Shown here: positions 23,867 to 32,092 of the stretch, in pieces
Position numbering within the stretch: the first letter of the stretch is position 1
How the letters are laid out: every line of letters begins with the position of its first letter
Assembly (NCBI RefSeq): GCF_000414115.1
Contig: NZ_AOPZ01000008.1
Coordinates: forward strand, 1-37,209
Source of the DNA: Streptomyces aurantiacus JA 4570
Lineage (GTDB): Bacteria > Actinomycetota > Actinomycetes > Streptomycetales > Streptomycetaceae
Length of the DNA stretch: 37,209 nt
Direction: 5' to 3'
Translations under genes and position numbers: made by a program
The notes under the pieces: model-generated
The model's input: only the letters and a program-made list of their open reading frames with translations
The model's database searches: none
What the model was told of the DNA's origin: nothing

Positions 23867-25132
23867 TCAGGCCGCCCGAGTCAGTGACTCCAGGAGGAAG
23901 GCCGCCGCCTCCCGTACGGACGCGGGGGCGGCGCGGTCGGGTTCGTGCAGCAGTCGGTGCGCGGTGGCCCGCAGGCTCTCCGTGGTGCGCGCCGAGCCGA
24001 TGTCCCTGGCGTGCGAGGTGAGGTCCGCGATGAGCCGTTCCGCGTCCGTCCATGCCCCGGCGCCGGTCAGCGCGGCGAGGAGGTGGGCCGTGAACAGGTG
24101 GCGGTAGGACGGGCCGCCGGGGGCCGTGGCCGCGCGGTGGAGCAGCGGGACGGCGCGGTCGAAGTCCCGCAGCCGGGCGGCCACCCAGCCCTGGTGGCCG
24201 GTCAGTTCCCCCTCGTCGATCCACCAGGCCCACGCCGGGTCGTACCGCGAGACGCCGTCCAGGAACAGGCTGTCGGCGCGGGCCATGAGGTCCGTCGGTT
24301 CGCGCCGCGCACCCATCATCGCCGTCGCGTGGGCCTCCCGGATCAGTACGAGGCACGCCACCCGCGGCGGCAGCGGGCGGGGCCCCCGCGCGCGGGCGGC
24401 GGCCGCGAGGGCGGCACGGGGGTGGCCGGTGTGGGCCAGGAGCATGCTGTCGTTGAGCAGCGTGAGGCGGGCCGTCCAACGGTCTCCGCAGAGCTCGGCG
24501 AGGGCGAGCGCGCGGGCGTTCATCCGGTGGGCCGCCCCGTGGAACCCCGCGTCGAACAGCACCCACCCGATCACCTCGCACAGCTCCGCCAGTACGGCGA
24601 GCCGGTCGTGGCCCACGTCCGCGAGGGAGGCGGGGGCGGCCGTCGCCTCGGGCATCTCACGCACGATCGCCCGCACGAGCGGCACGGCGGCGGCCCCGCC
24701 TCCGGTGGAGTCCAGGGCGATCAGGCGCCGGGTGACGGCGAGGAGAGCATCGAGGTCGGCGCGGGCGCCGAAATCCGCGTGGGCCCCGAGGTCCGCGTGG
24801 GCCCTGAGGTCCACGTGGTCCCCGAGGTCCGCGTGAGCCCCGAGGTCCGCATGGGCCCCGAGGTCCGCATGGGCCCTGAGGCCCGCGCGGGCGCCGAGGT
24901 CGGCGCAGGCAACGCGGTCCGCACGAGCACCGCGGTCCGCACGAGCACCGCCGAGATCTCCACGAGCACCGAGATCCTCACGAGCGCCGAGACCCGCGCA
25001 GGCACCGAGACCCGCACAGCCACAGTGGTCACGGACCCCCCTGCCCCTGCGTCTCTCCCCGCGCCTCCCCCTGCCCATCCCCACTCTCCCTCTCCCCGCC
25101 GGCCCGCGCCCCGGCCCTCCGTCGGGGATCAC
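23867..25132 (-). CDS. TPR-like regulator C-terminal domain with a minisatellite-encoded N terminus (probably truncated)
   Basis: The C-terminal ~290 residues (from about residue 128) are helical and Ala/Leu/Arg-rich. They resemble the TPR-like sensor part of Streptomyces XRE-type regulators (blocks such as ELCEVIGWVLFDAG, AHRMNARALALAELCGDR, WAWWIDEGELTGHQG). Such proteins normally begin with a helix-turn-helix, which is missing. The region before it, residues ~37-127, is a 6-residue repeat of ADLGAH type encoded by an 18-bp minisatellite. The open frame reaches a GTG at 25132, but the true start may be inside or after the repeat. It may be an N-terminally truncated regulator whose promoter or HTH was replaced by repeat expansion, or a protein with a genuinely repetitive domain. 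Function unknown. Confidence 0.6.
   Translation of the reverse strand: MIPDGGPGRGPAGRGRVGMGRGRRGERRRGRGVRDHCGCAGLGACAGLGAREDLGARGDLGGARADRGARADRVACADLGARAGLRAHADLGAHADLGAHADLGDHVDLRAHADLGAHADFGARADLDALLAVTRRLIALDSTGGGAAAVPLVRAIVREMPEATAAPASLADVGHDRLAVLAELCEVIGWVLFDAGFHGAAHRMNARALALAELCGDRWTARLTLLNDSMLLAHTGHPRAALAAAARARGPRPLPPRVACLVLIREAHATAMMGARREPTDLMARADSLFLDGVSRYDPAWAWWIDEGELTGHQGWVAARLRDFDRAVPLLHRAATAPGGPSYRHLFTAHLLAALTGAGAWTDAERLIADLTSHARDIGSARTTESLRATAHRLLHEPDRAAPASVREAAAFLLESLTRAA
24752..25024. repeat. 18-bp tandem repeat (minisatellite), about 15 units
   Basis: About fifteen 18-bp units with consensus near GAGGTCCGCGTGGGCCCC (plus strand) run from 24752 to 25024; a 3-bp insertion at 24950-24952 breaks the register once. 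Units in the left half are nearly identical, those on the right are degenerate (GAG-ACC-CGC-type). As 18 is a multiple of three, frames stay open on both strands: minus reads ADLGAH-like, plus reads EVRVGP-like hexapeptides. Units abut without unique spacers, so this is not CRISPR. Confidence 0.9.
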
Positions 25133-25139
25133 GCCAACC

Positions 25140-26228
25140 CTAGGCGTGGCCCCCGACGGCCGCCCGGCCCCGCCCGTCCGCCGCTTCGAGTGGCGCCTCC
25201 GCCTGGGCGGGCGCCTTCGCGCCGTTCCACTCCATGCGCGCCCACGGCAGGGCCAGTTCCGCCGGGGACGACACCGTGCGGGGCGTCAGGTCGTCCAGGT
25301 CGGCGGCCTCCGTGTGGCGGGCGAAGACCGTGTCGACGTACCGGTGGCCGGTGTCGGCGGCGATGAACACCGTGGTGCCGCCCGGGACCCGGGCGTGCTC
25401 CCAGCGGGCCGCCGCGTAGCCCGCGCCCGTGGACAGGCCCGCGAAGACGGCGTGGCGGCGCAGCAGGTCGACGCTCCCGGCGAGGGCGGTGTCGAACGAC
25501 AGCCAGTGCACGGCGTCGTACGCGGTGTGCGCCACGTTGGCGAACGGGATCGAGCTGCCGATCCCGGCGATGATGATCTCCGGGTCGGCCACGTGCTCGC
25601 TGCCGAACGTGACACTGCCGAAGGGCTGCACGCCCACGAGCCGCACCGGCCCCGCGCCGCTCGCGGGCCCCGCCCCGTCCTCCCGGAGATAGCGGGCCAG
25701 CGCCCCCGTCGACGCGCCCGAGCCCACCCCGCCGACCAGCGTGAGCGGCGAGCCGTCGGCGGGCACCGCAGCGCGGACGCGCTCGGCGATCGCGCGGTAG
25801 CCGAGGTAGTGGATGTCGTCGTGGTACTGCCGCATCCAGTGGTATTCGGGGTTGGCCCGCAGGATCTCGTGCACGCGGGCGACCCGCCGCTTCTGGTCCA
25901 GCTTCAGGTCGGCGCTCGGCGGCATCTGCTCCAAGTGGGCGCCGAGGACGGCGAGTTGGGTGCGCAGGGTGTGGTCGACGGTGGTGGAGCCGATGATGTG
26001 GCAGCGCATGCCGTAGCGGTGGCAGGCCAGCGCGAGGGCGTAGGCGTAGATGCCGCTCGAGCTGTCCAGGAGGGTGTCGCCGCGCCGCACCTTGCCGGTG
26101 TCGAGCAGATGGCGGACCGCCGCGAGCGCCGAGACCACCTTCATGGTCTCAAAGCGCAGGCAGATGAGCCGGTCGTCGACACGTATCAGGTCGGGGCGGC
26201 CGATCGCTTCCGCGATGTGCGCGTCCAT
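25140..26228 (-). CDS. Cysteine-synthase-fold PLP enzyme (SbnA/CysK family)
   Basis: A 362-residue fold-type II PLP enzyme. The likely Schiff-base lysine is K30 (FETMKVVSA), the substrate loop is DSSSGIYAYAL (55-65), and the PLP-phosphate loop is GGVGSGAST (166-174). Related enzymes do beta-replacement on O-phospho- or O-acetylserine; SbnA makes the precursor of 2,3-diaminopropionate for staphyloferrin B. With the PduX-like kinase gene upstream, an O-phospho-amino acid is a sensible substrate. ATG at 26228 has GAGGAG 7 bp upstream, although this lies inside the kinase gene, giving an 80-nt overlap. It is the last gene of the leftward metal-uptake operon that begins at 31878. Probable role: first committed step to a small metallophore. 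Confidence 0.85.
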   Translation of the reverse strand: MDAHIAEAIGRPDLIRVDDRLICLRFETMKVVSALAAVRHLLDTGKVRRGDTLLDSSSGIYAYALALACHRYGMRCHIIGSTTVDHTLRTQLAVLGAHLEQMPPSADLKLDQKRRVARVHEILRANPEYHWMRQYHDDIHYLGYRAIAERVRAAVPADGSPLTLVGGVGSGASTGALARYLREDGAGPASGAGPVRLVGVQPFGSVTFGSEHVADPEIIIAGIGSSIPFANVAHTAYDAVHWLSFDTALAGSVDLLRRHAVFAGLSTGAGYAAARWEHARVPGGTTVFIAADTGHRYVDTVFARHTEAADLDDLTPRTVSSPAELALPWARMEWNGAKAPAQAEAPLEAADGRGRAAVGGHA

Positions 26229-27252
26229 GCAGGGGCTCCTCGCTGGTGGGTGAACTGGTGCCGGGGGAGGGCGGATGGGGTCGGTCGGGCGGGACGGCGC
26301 CGCGCGGGTTCGTCGCGAAGGTGTACGTGACGGGGATGCCCGCCGCCGTCAGCGCCTGGGAGCAGCGGCGCAGCCGCCCGCGCAGGTCCGGTGCCGCCGG
26401 GTCGAACAGCAGCCCCGCCACATTGCCGCTGTGCGCGACCTGCACCCCCACCGCGCCGACCCGGCCCGCGATGGCCGTGAGCTCCCCGAACTCCTCGTGC
26501 GGCAAAATGCGTTGACCGCGGCGGGCGCTCTCGGTCGCGACATGGCCGAGCAGCACCGGGTCGGCGGTGGCGACGGCGCTCCGCAGCACGTCCCGCAGCC
26601 GCTCGTAGGCGCGTACGTCCTCGTCGTCGTACCCGTGGGCCGGGAGGGCCAGCGTGTCCACGGGCCGCCCGCCGCCGAGCGCGCAGCCGACGACGACCGC
26701 GGGCGGCAGCGCGGCCCCGAGCTCCTCCAGGACCCGGCCCTCGCGCTGGGCGAAGAGCAGCGGGCGGCCGTCCAGCATCAGCGGGTCCGACGCCCGCTCG
26801 GCGCGCACCGCGAGCCGCGCGACGACCTCGGGCGCCAGGCGCACGCCGAAGGCGTCGGCGACGGCGCGCACCGCCGCGATCACGTCGCTGCTCGACGAGC
26901 CCATGCCGAGGCCCACCGGTATGTCGCCGGTGAGCCTCAACTCGCCGCCGCACAGCGGTTCCTGGCAGTACATGGCGCACTCGGCCATCGCGTACGTCGC
27001 CGCGCGCAGCGCCTTCGTACGGTCGGCCGGGACCACGGTGACGTCGGGGGCCTCCGGGCGGCGTACGAACTCCGCGCGCGTGCCCAGAGCGGTCATCGGC
27101 AGCGTGACCAGGCCGGCCCGGCGCCGCCCGCGCTCGTCGAGGAAGACTCCTTGCAGGATCTCGCCGTGGTGACAGGCGGCGTGGCCGGTGCCGGTGCCGG
27201 TGCGGGCGTCGGCGTCCGGGCGGGTGCCGGTGCCGGTGGCGTCGGCGGTCAC
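26149..27252 (-). CDS. GHMP kinase, PduX/L-threonine-kinase-like
   Basis: A 367-residue GHMP-family kinase. The phosphate-binding motif is PVGLGMGSSSSD (112-123), and the N-terminal AACHHGEILQG block (26-35) resembles the PATCGE(I/L)xQG start of PduX, which phosphorylates L-threonine in cobalamin synthesis. The gene starts with GTG at 27252, overlapping the previous stop (GTGA). Conserved sequence ends around TYTFATNPRGA; the last ~45 residues are Pro/Arg-rich and overlap the start of the PLP-enzyme gene by 80 nt, so they may be non-functional run-on. Residues 3-24 are a Thr/Gly/Asp-rich low-complexity tract. Together with the PLP enzyme it suggests phosphorylation of a hydroxy-amino acid followed by beta-replacement or elimination. 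Confidence 0.8.
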   Translation of the reverse strand: MTADATGTGTRPDADARTGTGTGHAACHHGEILQGVFLDERGRRRAGLVTLPMTALGTRAEFVRRPEAPDVTVVPADRTKALRAATYAMAECAMYCQEPLCGGELRLTGDIPVGLGMGSSSSDVIAAVRAVADAFGVRLAPEVVARLAVRAERASDPLMLDGRPLLFAQREGRVLEELGAALPPAVVVGCALGGGRPVDTLALPAHGYDDEDVRAYERLRDVLRSAVATADPVLLGHVATESARRGQRILPHEEFGELTAIAGRVGAVGVQVAHSGNVAGLLFDPAAPDLRGRLRRCSQALTAAGIPVTYTFATNPRGAVPPDRPHPPSPGTSSPTSEEPLHGRAHRGSDRPPRPDTCRRPAHLPAL

Positions 27253-28079
27253 GAACCGTCCTTCTCGCGCTTCTCGCGCGGCGCCGCCCGGTACCGGTAC
27301 AGGGCCGTCGGCTCGGCGCTGAACTGCGAGAACGGGAACGGTTCCGCGGACAGCGCGGTCACACCGGCGCCCAGGAACGCCCGCGCCACCGCGCTGCCGG
27401 ACTGCGCGTACACGATCAGCGGGACACCGCGCTCGCGGCAGCGGGCGAGGATCGTGTCGAAGGTGCCGTTGCTGAGCGTCATGCCGGTGGCGACGACGGC
27501 GTCGGCCGCGTCGAGCACCTCGTGCATGTCGGTGCTGACGGGGTCGCCCCACTGGGTCGTACGCAGGTTGAAGTCGCAGGGCAGCGGGTGGCCGCCGCGC
27601 TCGCGGATGGCGGCGACGAGCGGGTTGACGACGCCGATCAGCGCGACCTTGGCGCCGCGCTCGATGTCGAGGAGGCCCGCGATGGCCGCGTCCCGCGCCA
27701 CCGCGCGGACCTCCGGCGGTCCGGCGGGCAGCGTGACGGCCTCGGCGTCCGCGGCCTCGCGGTGCGGTCGCCTGGCCGCCAAGTAGGCGTCGAGGGCCGC
27801 CATTCGGAGCGGCCGGGGCGCGTCACGCAGCAGCGTGGCGAGCGGACTGCCGGACGCCTCCTCGCATATCCCGGGGCCGATCTCGCCCGCCTCGAAGGCA
27901 CAGCCCCCGAAGGAGCCGCCGACGCGGGTGAGGACGTACTGGTTGAGATACGTGACGTTTCCGCCCGCGAGGCGGGTGCCGTGGTGGATCCAGAACACGC
28001 TGGTGGCCGTCAACTCGGCCGGGTCCGGGCCGAGTTCACCGGCGAGTACGGCGGACAGCAGGTCGTCGACGGTCTTCAC
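27249..28079 (-). CDS. Rossmann-like DUF364 (putative heavy-metal chelation) protein
   Basis: A 276-residue protein of the DUF4213/DUF364 type. The N-terminal part (about 1-110) includes the FWIHHGTRLAGG and LNQYVLTRVGGSFGGCAFEAGE blocks, and the C-terminal part (120-255) is a Rossmann-like domain with VALIGVVNPLV, DAADAVVATGMTLSNGTFD and a final PLIVYAQSG strand. The family is annotated as putative heavy-metal chelation from structural work, but no reaction is established. It starts with GTG at 28079, overlapping the methyltransferase stop (GTGA), and ends in a GTGA overlap with the kinase gene. The tight coupling suggests it is an enzyme in the same small-molecule pathway rather than a transport component. 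Confidence 0.82.
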   Translation of the reverse strand: MKTVDDLLSAVLAGELGPDPAELTATSVFWIHHGTRLAGGNVTYLNQYVLTRVGGSFGGCAFEAGEIGPGICEEASGSPLATLLRDAPRPLRMAALDAYLAARRPHREAADAEAVTLPAGPPEVRAVARDAAIAGLLDIERGAKVALIGVVNPLVAAIRERGGHPLPCDFNLRTTQWGDPVSTDMHEVLDAADAVVATGMTLSNGTFDTILARCRERGVPLIVYAQSGSAVARAFLGAGVTALSAEPFPFSQFSAEPTALYRYRAAPREKREKDGS

Positions 28080-28843
28080 GAGAGGTCTCCACGAGTGAGT
28101 TGGGACGCGGGCCGGGGTGCGAGCTGGAACTTGAAGAGGAAGGTGAGTACGCCGTCCTGCCAGTCGTGCAGGTGGTCGACGCGGGCCTCGAAGCCGAGGC
28201 CGAGGGCGTCGCCGACGATGGTGTGCAGGTCGGCGGTGTTGGACACGATCACGTACACCTCGCCGTCCGGCGCGAGCAGCTCCCGCTCGGCGAGCTGCGC
28301 GAAGAACCGGGCGAGCAGCGGCGCGCCCACGCAGGTGTTGCGCACGATGTCCGGGTCGTCGCTGACCGGCTGGCTGACGGCGGGCGGGTTGAAGGTGACG
28401 ACGTCGAGCCGCGTCCCGTCGGGCACCCCGGCGAAGAGGTCGCCCGCGGCGGGCAGGAACGCGGTGCCCTCGCGGTCGCCCGCCAGGCGCGCGTAGTGCC
28501 GGGCGGCCGTGGCCACGCTCTCGGGGTGCACGTCCATCGCGTAGATCTCGCGGGCCCCGCGCAGCCCGGCGGCGACGGCCTCCACGCCGAGACCTGCGCC
28601 CATCGCGCCGTAGCGGCGCCCGCGCGTCTCGATGCGGCCGTCCAGGATCCGCTCGTGGATCAGGCGGCTGGTCCAGCCGGGGATGAAGACGCCGGGCGGC
28701 ACGTCGAACGACCAGCCGTTCCACTCGTACGCACGGGTCGTGTGCAGGTCCGCCTTGGGCTGGTTGAGCGCGATGACGCGCTCGGCGGGCAGCGGGGGCG
28801 GGAGCTGGCCGAGCAGGCCGGCTCCGGTGGCCGTGAGGTCCAT
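28076..28843 (-). CDS. SAM-dependent methyltransferase with NPPA motif
   Basis: A 255-residue class I methyltransferase. SAM motif I is GAMGAGLGVE (79-88), the acidic residue for the ribose is D104 (AMDVHPES), and FNPPAV at 151-156 corresponds to the NPP(Y/F) motif of N-methyltransferases such as HemK and the RsmC group. The aromatic fourth residue of that motif is replaced by Ala. It may methylate a nitrogen of a small molecule. ATG at 28843 shares a base with the ATPase gene's TGA (TGATG). Within the metal-uptake operon it is flanked by the transporter ATPase and the DUF364 gene, suggesting it modifies the metallophore; a rRNA or protein target is possible but less in keeping with the context. 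Confidence 0.8.
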   Translation of the reverse strand: MDLTATGAGLLGQLPPPLPAERVIALNQPKADLHTTRAYEWNGWSFDVPPGVFIPGWTSRLIHERILDGRIETRGRRYGAMGAGLGVEAVAAGLRGAREIYAMDVHPESVATAARHYARLAGDREGTAFLPAAGDLFAGVPDGTRLDVVTFNPPAVSQPVSDDPDIVRNTCVGAPLLARFFAQLAERELLAPDGEVYVIVSNTADLHTIVGDALGLGFEARVDHLHDWQDGVLTFLFKFQLAPRPASQLTRGDLS

Positions 28844-29646
28844 CAACAGTCCTTCTCTGTACGGGGGCAGGGGGTCGAGGGGGCGGCGACGCCGCGATAG
28901 GAGACGGTGAGGTGGCCGAGCGCGTCCGGGCCCGTCTCCGCGTCCACCTCGAAGACCTCGGCGAGCAGCCGCGGCGTCAGGACGTCCTTCGGCGGGCCGT
29001 CGGCGACGAGGCGGCCGCCGTGCATCAGGAGCAGCCGGTCGCAGTAGCGGGCGGCCAGCGACAGGTCGTGCAGGGCCACGAGGACGGTCTGGTCGGTGCC
29101 CGCGAGCAGGTCGAGCAGCTCCAACTGGTGCTTCACGTCGAGGTGGTTGGTGGGTTCGTCGAGCAGGATGGCGTACGGCTGCTGGGCCAGGGCACGCGCG
29201 ATGTGGGCGCGCTGGCGCTCACCGCCGGACAGCGCCTTCCAGGGGCGCTCGCGCAGTTCGGTGAGGCCGAGCCGGGCAAGCGCGGCGTCCACGACGGCCC
29301 GGTCGTGCGCGCCGAGGCCGCGCCACCGGTCGCCGAACGGGGTGCGGCCGAGGCTCACCACGTCGGCGACCCGCAGATCGCTCTCGGTGTCGGCGGCCTG
29401 CTCCACGAAGGCGATGTGCCGGGCGACGCGGCGCGTGCTCCACTGCCGGATCGGCTCCCGGTCGTACGCGACGGAGCCGGCCGTCGGCACCCGCAGCCCT
29501 GCGAGGCAGCGCAGCAGCGAGGACTTGCCCGAGCCGTTCGGGCCGATCAGGCCGACGGTCTCGCCGGGCGCGACGTCCAGGCTCACATCGGCGACGATGC
29601 GCTTGCCCGCGACGGCCCAGCCGAGTCCTTCCGCGGTGATCCTCAC
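28843..29646 (-). CDS. FecE-type ABC transporter ATPase
   Basis: A 267-residue ATPase of the iron-siderophore/cobalamin import class. Walker A is GPNGSGKSS (35-43), the signature is LSGGE (139-143), Walker B is LLDEPT (161-166), and the H-loop His lies in ALHDLSLAARY. It energises import through the FecCD-type permease encoded just upstream. GTG at 29646 overlaps the permease stop (GTGA, 29643-29646), and the 3' end overlaps the methyltransferase start. The C terminus carries a short Pro/Thr-rich tail. Confidence 0.95.
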   Translation of the reverse strand: MRITAEGLGWAVAGKRIVADVSLDVAPGETVGLIGPNGSGKSSLLRCLAGLRVPTAGSVAYDREPIRQWSTRRVARHIAFVEQAADTESDLRVADVVSLGRTPFGDRWRGLGAHDRAVVDAALARLGLTELRERPWKALSGGERQRAHIARALAQQPYAILLDEPTNHLDVKHQLELLDLLAGTDQTVLVALHDLSLAARYCDRLLLMHGGRLVADGPPKDVLTPRLLAEVFEVDAETGPDALGHLTVSYRGVAAPSTPCPRTEKDC

Positions 29647-30830
29647 AGCTCACCCCGCTTGCGCAGGACCAGCAGGAACAGCGGTACGCCGAGCAGCGCG
29701 GTGAACACCCCGACGGGCACCTCCTGCGGCGCGAACGCGACCCGCGCGAGCGCGTCCGTCCACACCAGGAACACCGCGCCGACCAGCGCCGACAGCGGAA
29801 GGAGCAGCCGGTGCAGCGGCCCGACGAGGAACCGCACGCCGTGCGGCACGATCAGGCCGACGAACCCGATGGCGCCCACGGACGCCACCGCCACCGCCGT
29901 CATCAGCGACGTCACGACGAGCAGCACCCAACGTGTCGTACGCACCTGCACACCGAGCGACGACGCCGTGTCCGCGCCGAACGAGAACCCGTCCAGGGCC
30001 GCCGAGTTGAGCCACAGGACGAGCAGACCCACCGCCGTCACCGCGGCCGTCACCGCCGTCGTGTCCCAGCGCGCCGGCGCCATCGAGCCGAGCAGCCACT
30101 GCGTGATCGCCCGGATCGCCTCCGAGTCGCCGGACGCCATCAGGACCAGCGAGGTCAGCGCCGTGAAGAGCTGTGACACCACCACACCGGTGAGCACCAC
30201 CCGGACCGAGTCCAGGCCGCCCTTCCTGAGCAGCAGCATCAGCAGCCCGAACGACACCATCGCGCCCACGAACGCGCCGCCCGTCACCCCGAGCGAGGCC
30301 GACCCCACGCCGAGCACGACCACCGTGACCGCGCCGGTCGACGCCCCCGAGGAGATCCCGAGCAGATAGGGATCCGCGAGGGCGTTCCGCGTGATCGCCT
30401 GAAGTGCCGCGCCGCACACCGCGAGCGAGGCCCCCACCAGCGCCGCCATCAGCACGCGCGGCACCCGCAGCTCCCAGATCAGCGAGTCCACGAGCCGCGG
30501 CAACGGCTCGACGTCCAGGCCCAGATGGAAACCGGCGGTGCGCGCCACGTCGGCGTACGAGACATCGGTGGTGCCGATGCGTACGGACGCGGCGAGGGAG
30601 AGGACGAGGACGGCGCCGCAGAGCAGGAAGAGACCCGCGGCGGACAGGCGGGAACGGCGACCCGCGGCCGGGGCAACGCCGGTTCCGGGCGCCGCGGACG
30701 CCCGGCCCCCCGCCTTCGAGGCCGCCGCGGCGACGCCCCGGGCCGACGGGTGCAGCAGGTCCACGACGCCGAGCGCGGCCCGCGCCCCGGGCCTCGCCGG
30801 AACGCCGACGGCGTCCGGGCTAGCGGACAT
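29643..30830 (-). CDS. FecCD-type ABC transporter permease
   Basis: A 395-residue integral membrane protein of the BtuC/FecD family with about nine to ten hydrophobic helices. Family blocks seen are RVPRVLMAALVGASLAVCG, GNALADPYLLGISSGAS (as RNALADPYLLGISSGAS) and the C-terminal FVGLIVPHGVR and VPVGVFTALLGVPLFL. The first ~60 residues are a Pro/Ala/Gly-rich cytoplasmic extension not usual in the family (typical length ~340). The start ATG at 30830 overlaps the binding-protein gene's stop by 11 nt. One permease gene is present, so it likely forms a homodimer. Role: uptake of a metal-chelate across the membrane. Confidence 0.94.
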   Translation of the reverse strand: MSASPDAVGVPARPGARAALGVVDLLHPSARGVAAAASKAGGRASAAPGTGVAPAAGRRSRLSAAGLFLLCGAVLVLSLAASVRIGTTDVSYADVARTAGFHLGLDVEPLPRLVDSLIWELRVPRVLMAALVGASLAVCGAALQAITRNALADPYLLGISSGASTGAVTVVVLGVGSASLGVTGGAFVGAMVSFGLLMLLLRKGGLDSVRVVLTGVVVSQLFTALTSLVLMASGDSEAIRAITQWLLGSMAPARWDTTAVTAAVTAVGLLVLWLNSAALDGFSFGADTASSLGVQVRTTRWVLLVVTSLMTAVAVASVGAIGFVGLIVPHGVRFLVGPLHRLLLPLSALVGAVFLVWTDALARVAFAPQEVPVGVFTALLGVPLFLLVLRKRGEL

Positions 30831-31878
30831 ACCCGAGGTCCTTCATCCCCGCCGTGAGCCGGGGCAGCGCGCTGACCGTGCGGACCGAGGGATCCATCTC
30901 CGTGCCCGGGATCTCGACGAACCGCTTCTTCTCCACGGCCGCGAGCTTCGACATCACCGGGTTCGCGCGCATCGCCTTGAGCTTGTCGGCCGCGCTGTCG
31001 CCCGGCTTGCCGCGCTCGGACAGGTCACCGATCACGATGAAGTCCGGATCACGCTTGGCGATCTGCTCCCAGGTGACGGCCGGCCAGTCCTCGTCGAGGT
31101 CGTCGAAGGCGTTCTTCGCGCCGACGGTCCGGCTCATCTCGCTGGGGATCGCGCTCTTGCCCGCGACGTACGGGGTGTCGCCGTAGACGGAGTACAGCCA
31201 GACGACGCTGGGCTCGCCCTTGACCTTGTCGGCGGTCTTCGCCGCCTTGCCGAGCGTCGCCCGCTGGTCCTTGACCAGCTTCGCGGCGCGCTTCTCGACG
31301 CCGAAGATCCGGCCGAGGTCCTCGTAGTCCTGGAACAGCAGGTCGAAGGGCGACTTGGGCTCCTCGCCCGCCTTCTTCCCCGCGTCCTTGCCCGCGCCGG
31401 CGGGGTTCTGCTCGGGGCAGTCGACGGCGCTCACGAACGTCGGCAGGTCGAGGTCCGCGAGCTCCTCGCGGGTGCCGACGCGGTCCTTGGTGAAGTAGTC
31501 CGTGAAGCCGCCGAGCGCGAAGTCCGGGGTGGCGGCGCGCAGTTGCTCGCTGGTGAGGATCTTCGGGCTGAGCACCTTCACCTTGTCGTACGCCGCCTTG
31601 TACTCCGGCGCGATCTTCGTCTTCAGGTTGGACGTGCCGGCCATGCGGTCCTCGAGGCCGAGTTCGAGCAGCACCTCGGTCGAGGACTGGTCGAGGGCCA
31701 CAGCGCGCTCGGGCGGACCGTCGAAGCTCAGCTTCCGGCCGCAGCTCGTGACGTTCGTCTCGCGGCCGGACGCCTTGTCGTCGGAGGCGGAGCCGCCGTC
31801 GGACGACGCGCAGCCGACGGCCGTCAGGGCGAGGGCGAGGACGGCTGTGCCGAGGCGGGCGGGGTGGCGGTGGCGCAT
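30820..31878 (-). CDS. Metal-chelate-binding lipoprotein (FecB/FepB family)
   Basis: A 352-residue solute-binding protein with a signal peptide (MRHRHPARLG, then a hydrophobic stretch) and a lipobox ending in AVGC, with lipidated C23. The mature part has the two-lobe class III layout: VALDQSSTEVLLELG and ILTSEQLRAATPDFAL in lobe one, AVTWEQIAKRDPDFIVIGD in lobe two. An insert of Lys/Gly/Ala-rich sequence (about 155-175) is between lobes. It would capture a metal-siderophore-like chelate outside the membrane and hand it to the permease. It is the first gene of the leftward operon; a Fur/Zur-type box lies 43-57 bp upstream of its ATG. Confidence 0.93.
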   Translation of the reverse strand: MRHRHPARLGTAVLALALTAVGCASSDGGSASDDKASGRETNVTSCGRKLSFDGPPERAVALDQSSTEVLLELGLEDRMAGTSNLKTKIAPEYKAAYDKVKVLSPKILTSEQLRAATPDFALGGFTDYFTKDRVGTREELADLDLPTFVSAVDCPEQNPAGAGKDAGKKAGEEPKSPFDLLFQDYEDLGRIFGVEKRAAKLVKDQRATLGKAAKTADKVKGEPSVVWLYSVYGDTPYVAGKSAIPSEMSRTVGAKNAFDDLDEDWPAVTWEQIAKRDPDFIVIGDLSERGKPGDSAADKLKAMRANPVMSKLAAVEKKRFVEIPGTEMDPSVRTVSALPRLTAGMKDLGYVR

Positions 31879-31920
31879 GGGACCTCCGGTCTGGGGTGGG
31901 ACGCGATAAGGGTACTGTAA

Positions 31921-31935
31921 TGGTAATCATTTTCA
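31921..31935. promoter_or_regulatory. Zur-type box upstream of the binding-protein gene
   Basis: The 15-mer TGGTAATCATTTTCA (minus strand TGAAAATGATTACCA) fits the 7-1-7 Fur-family palindrome. It is close to the Streptomyces Zur consensus TGAAAATGATTTTCA, with the left arm (minus strand) exact and two mismatches in the right. It stands out as an AT-rich island in the 214-bp divergent gap 31879-32092. It does not look like a DtxR/IdeR box (TTAGGTTAGGCTAACCTAA type). Zinc-bound Zur would then repress the operon, and perhaps the divergent MFS gene. An 11-bp direct repeat GATCCGTACGG (32000-32010 and 32049-32059) also lies in this gap. Confidence 0.7.
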
Positions 31936-32092
31936 TTAATGTGCCTCGGGGTGGGCTCCGCCGGACGGCGGCGGCTCGCCGGGCGCCGCCAACACCCGTG
32001 ATCCGTACGGCCGTTGGGGGCCGCGACGGGGGCGCATAACGATTTCGAGATCCGTACGGGTCCGTGCGGGCGACAGGAGAGGAGTGCGCGAC

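Noticed and set aside
24752..25024. CRISPR-like array
   Set aside because: Units are 18 bp and directly abutting without unique spacers; no cas genes are near.
31921..31935. DtxR/DmdR iron box
   Set aside because: The sequence lacks the TTAGGTTAGGCTAACCTAA pattern and instead fits the TGAAAATGATTTTCA Zur type.
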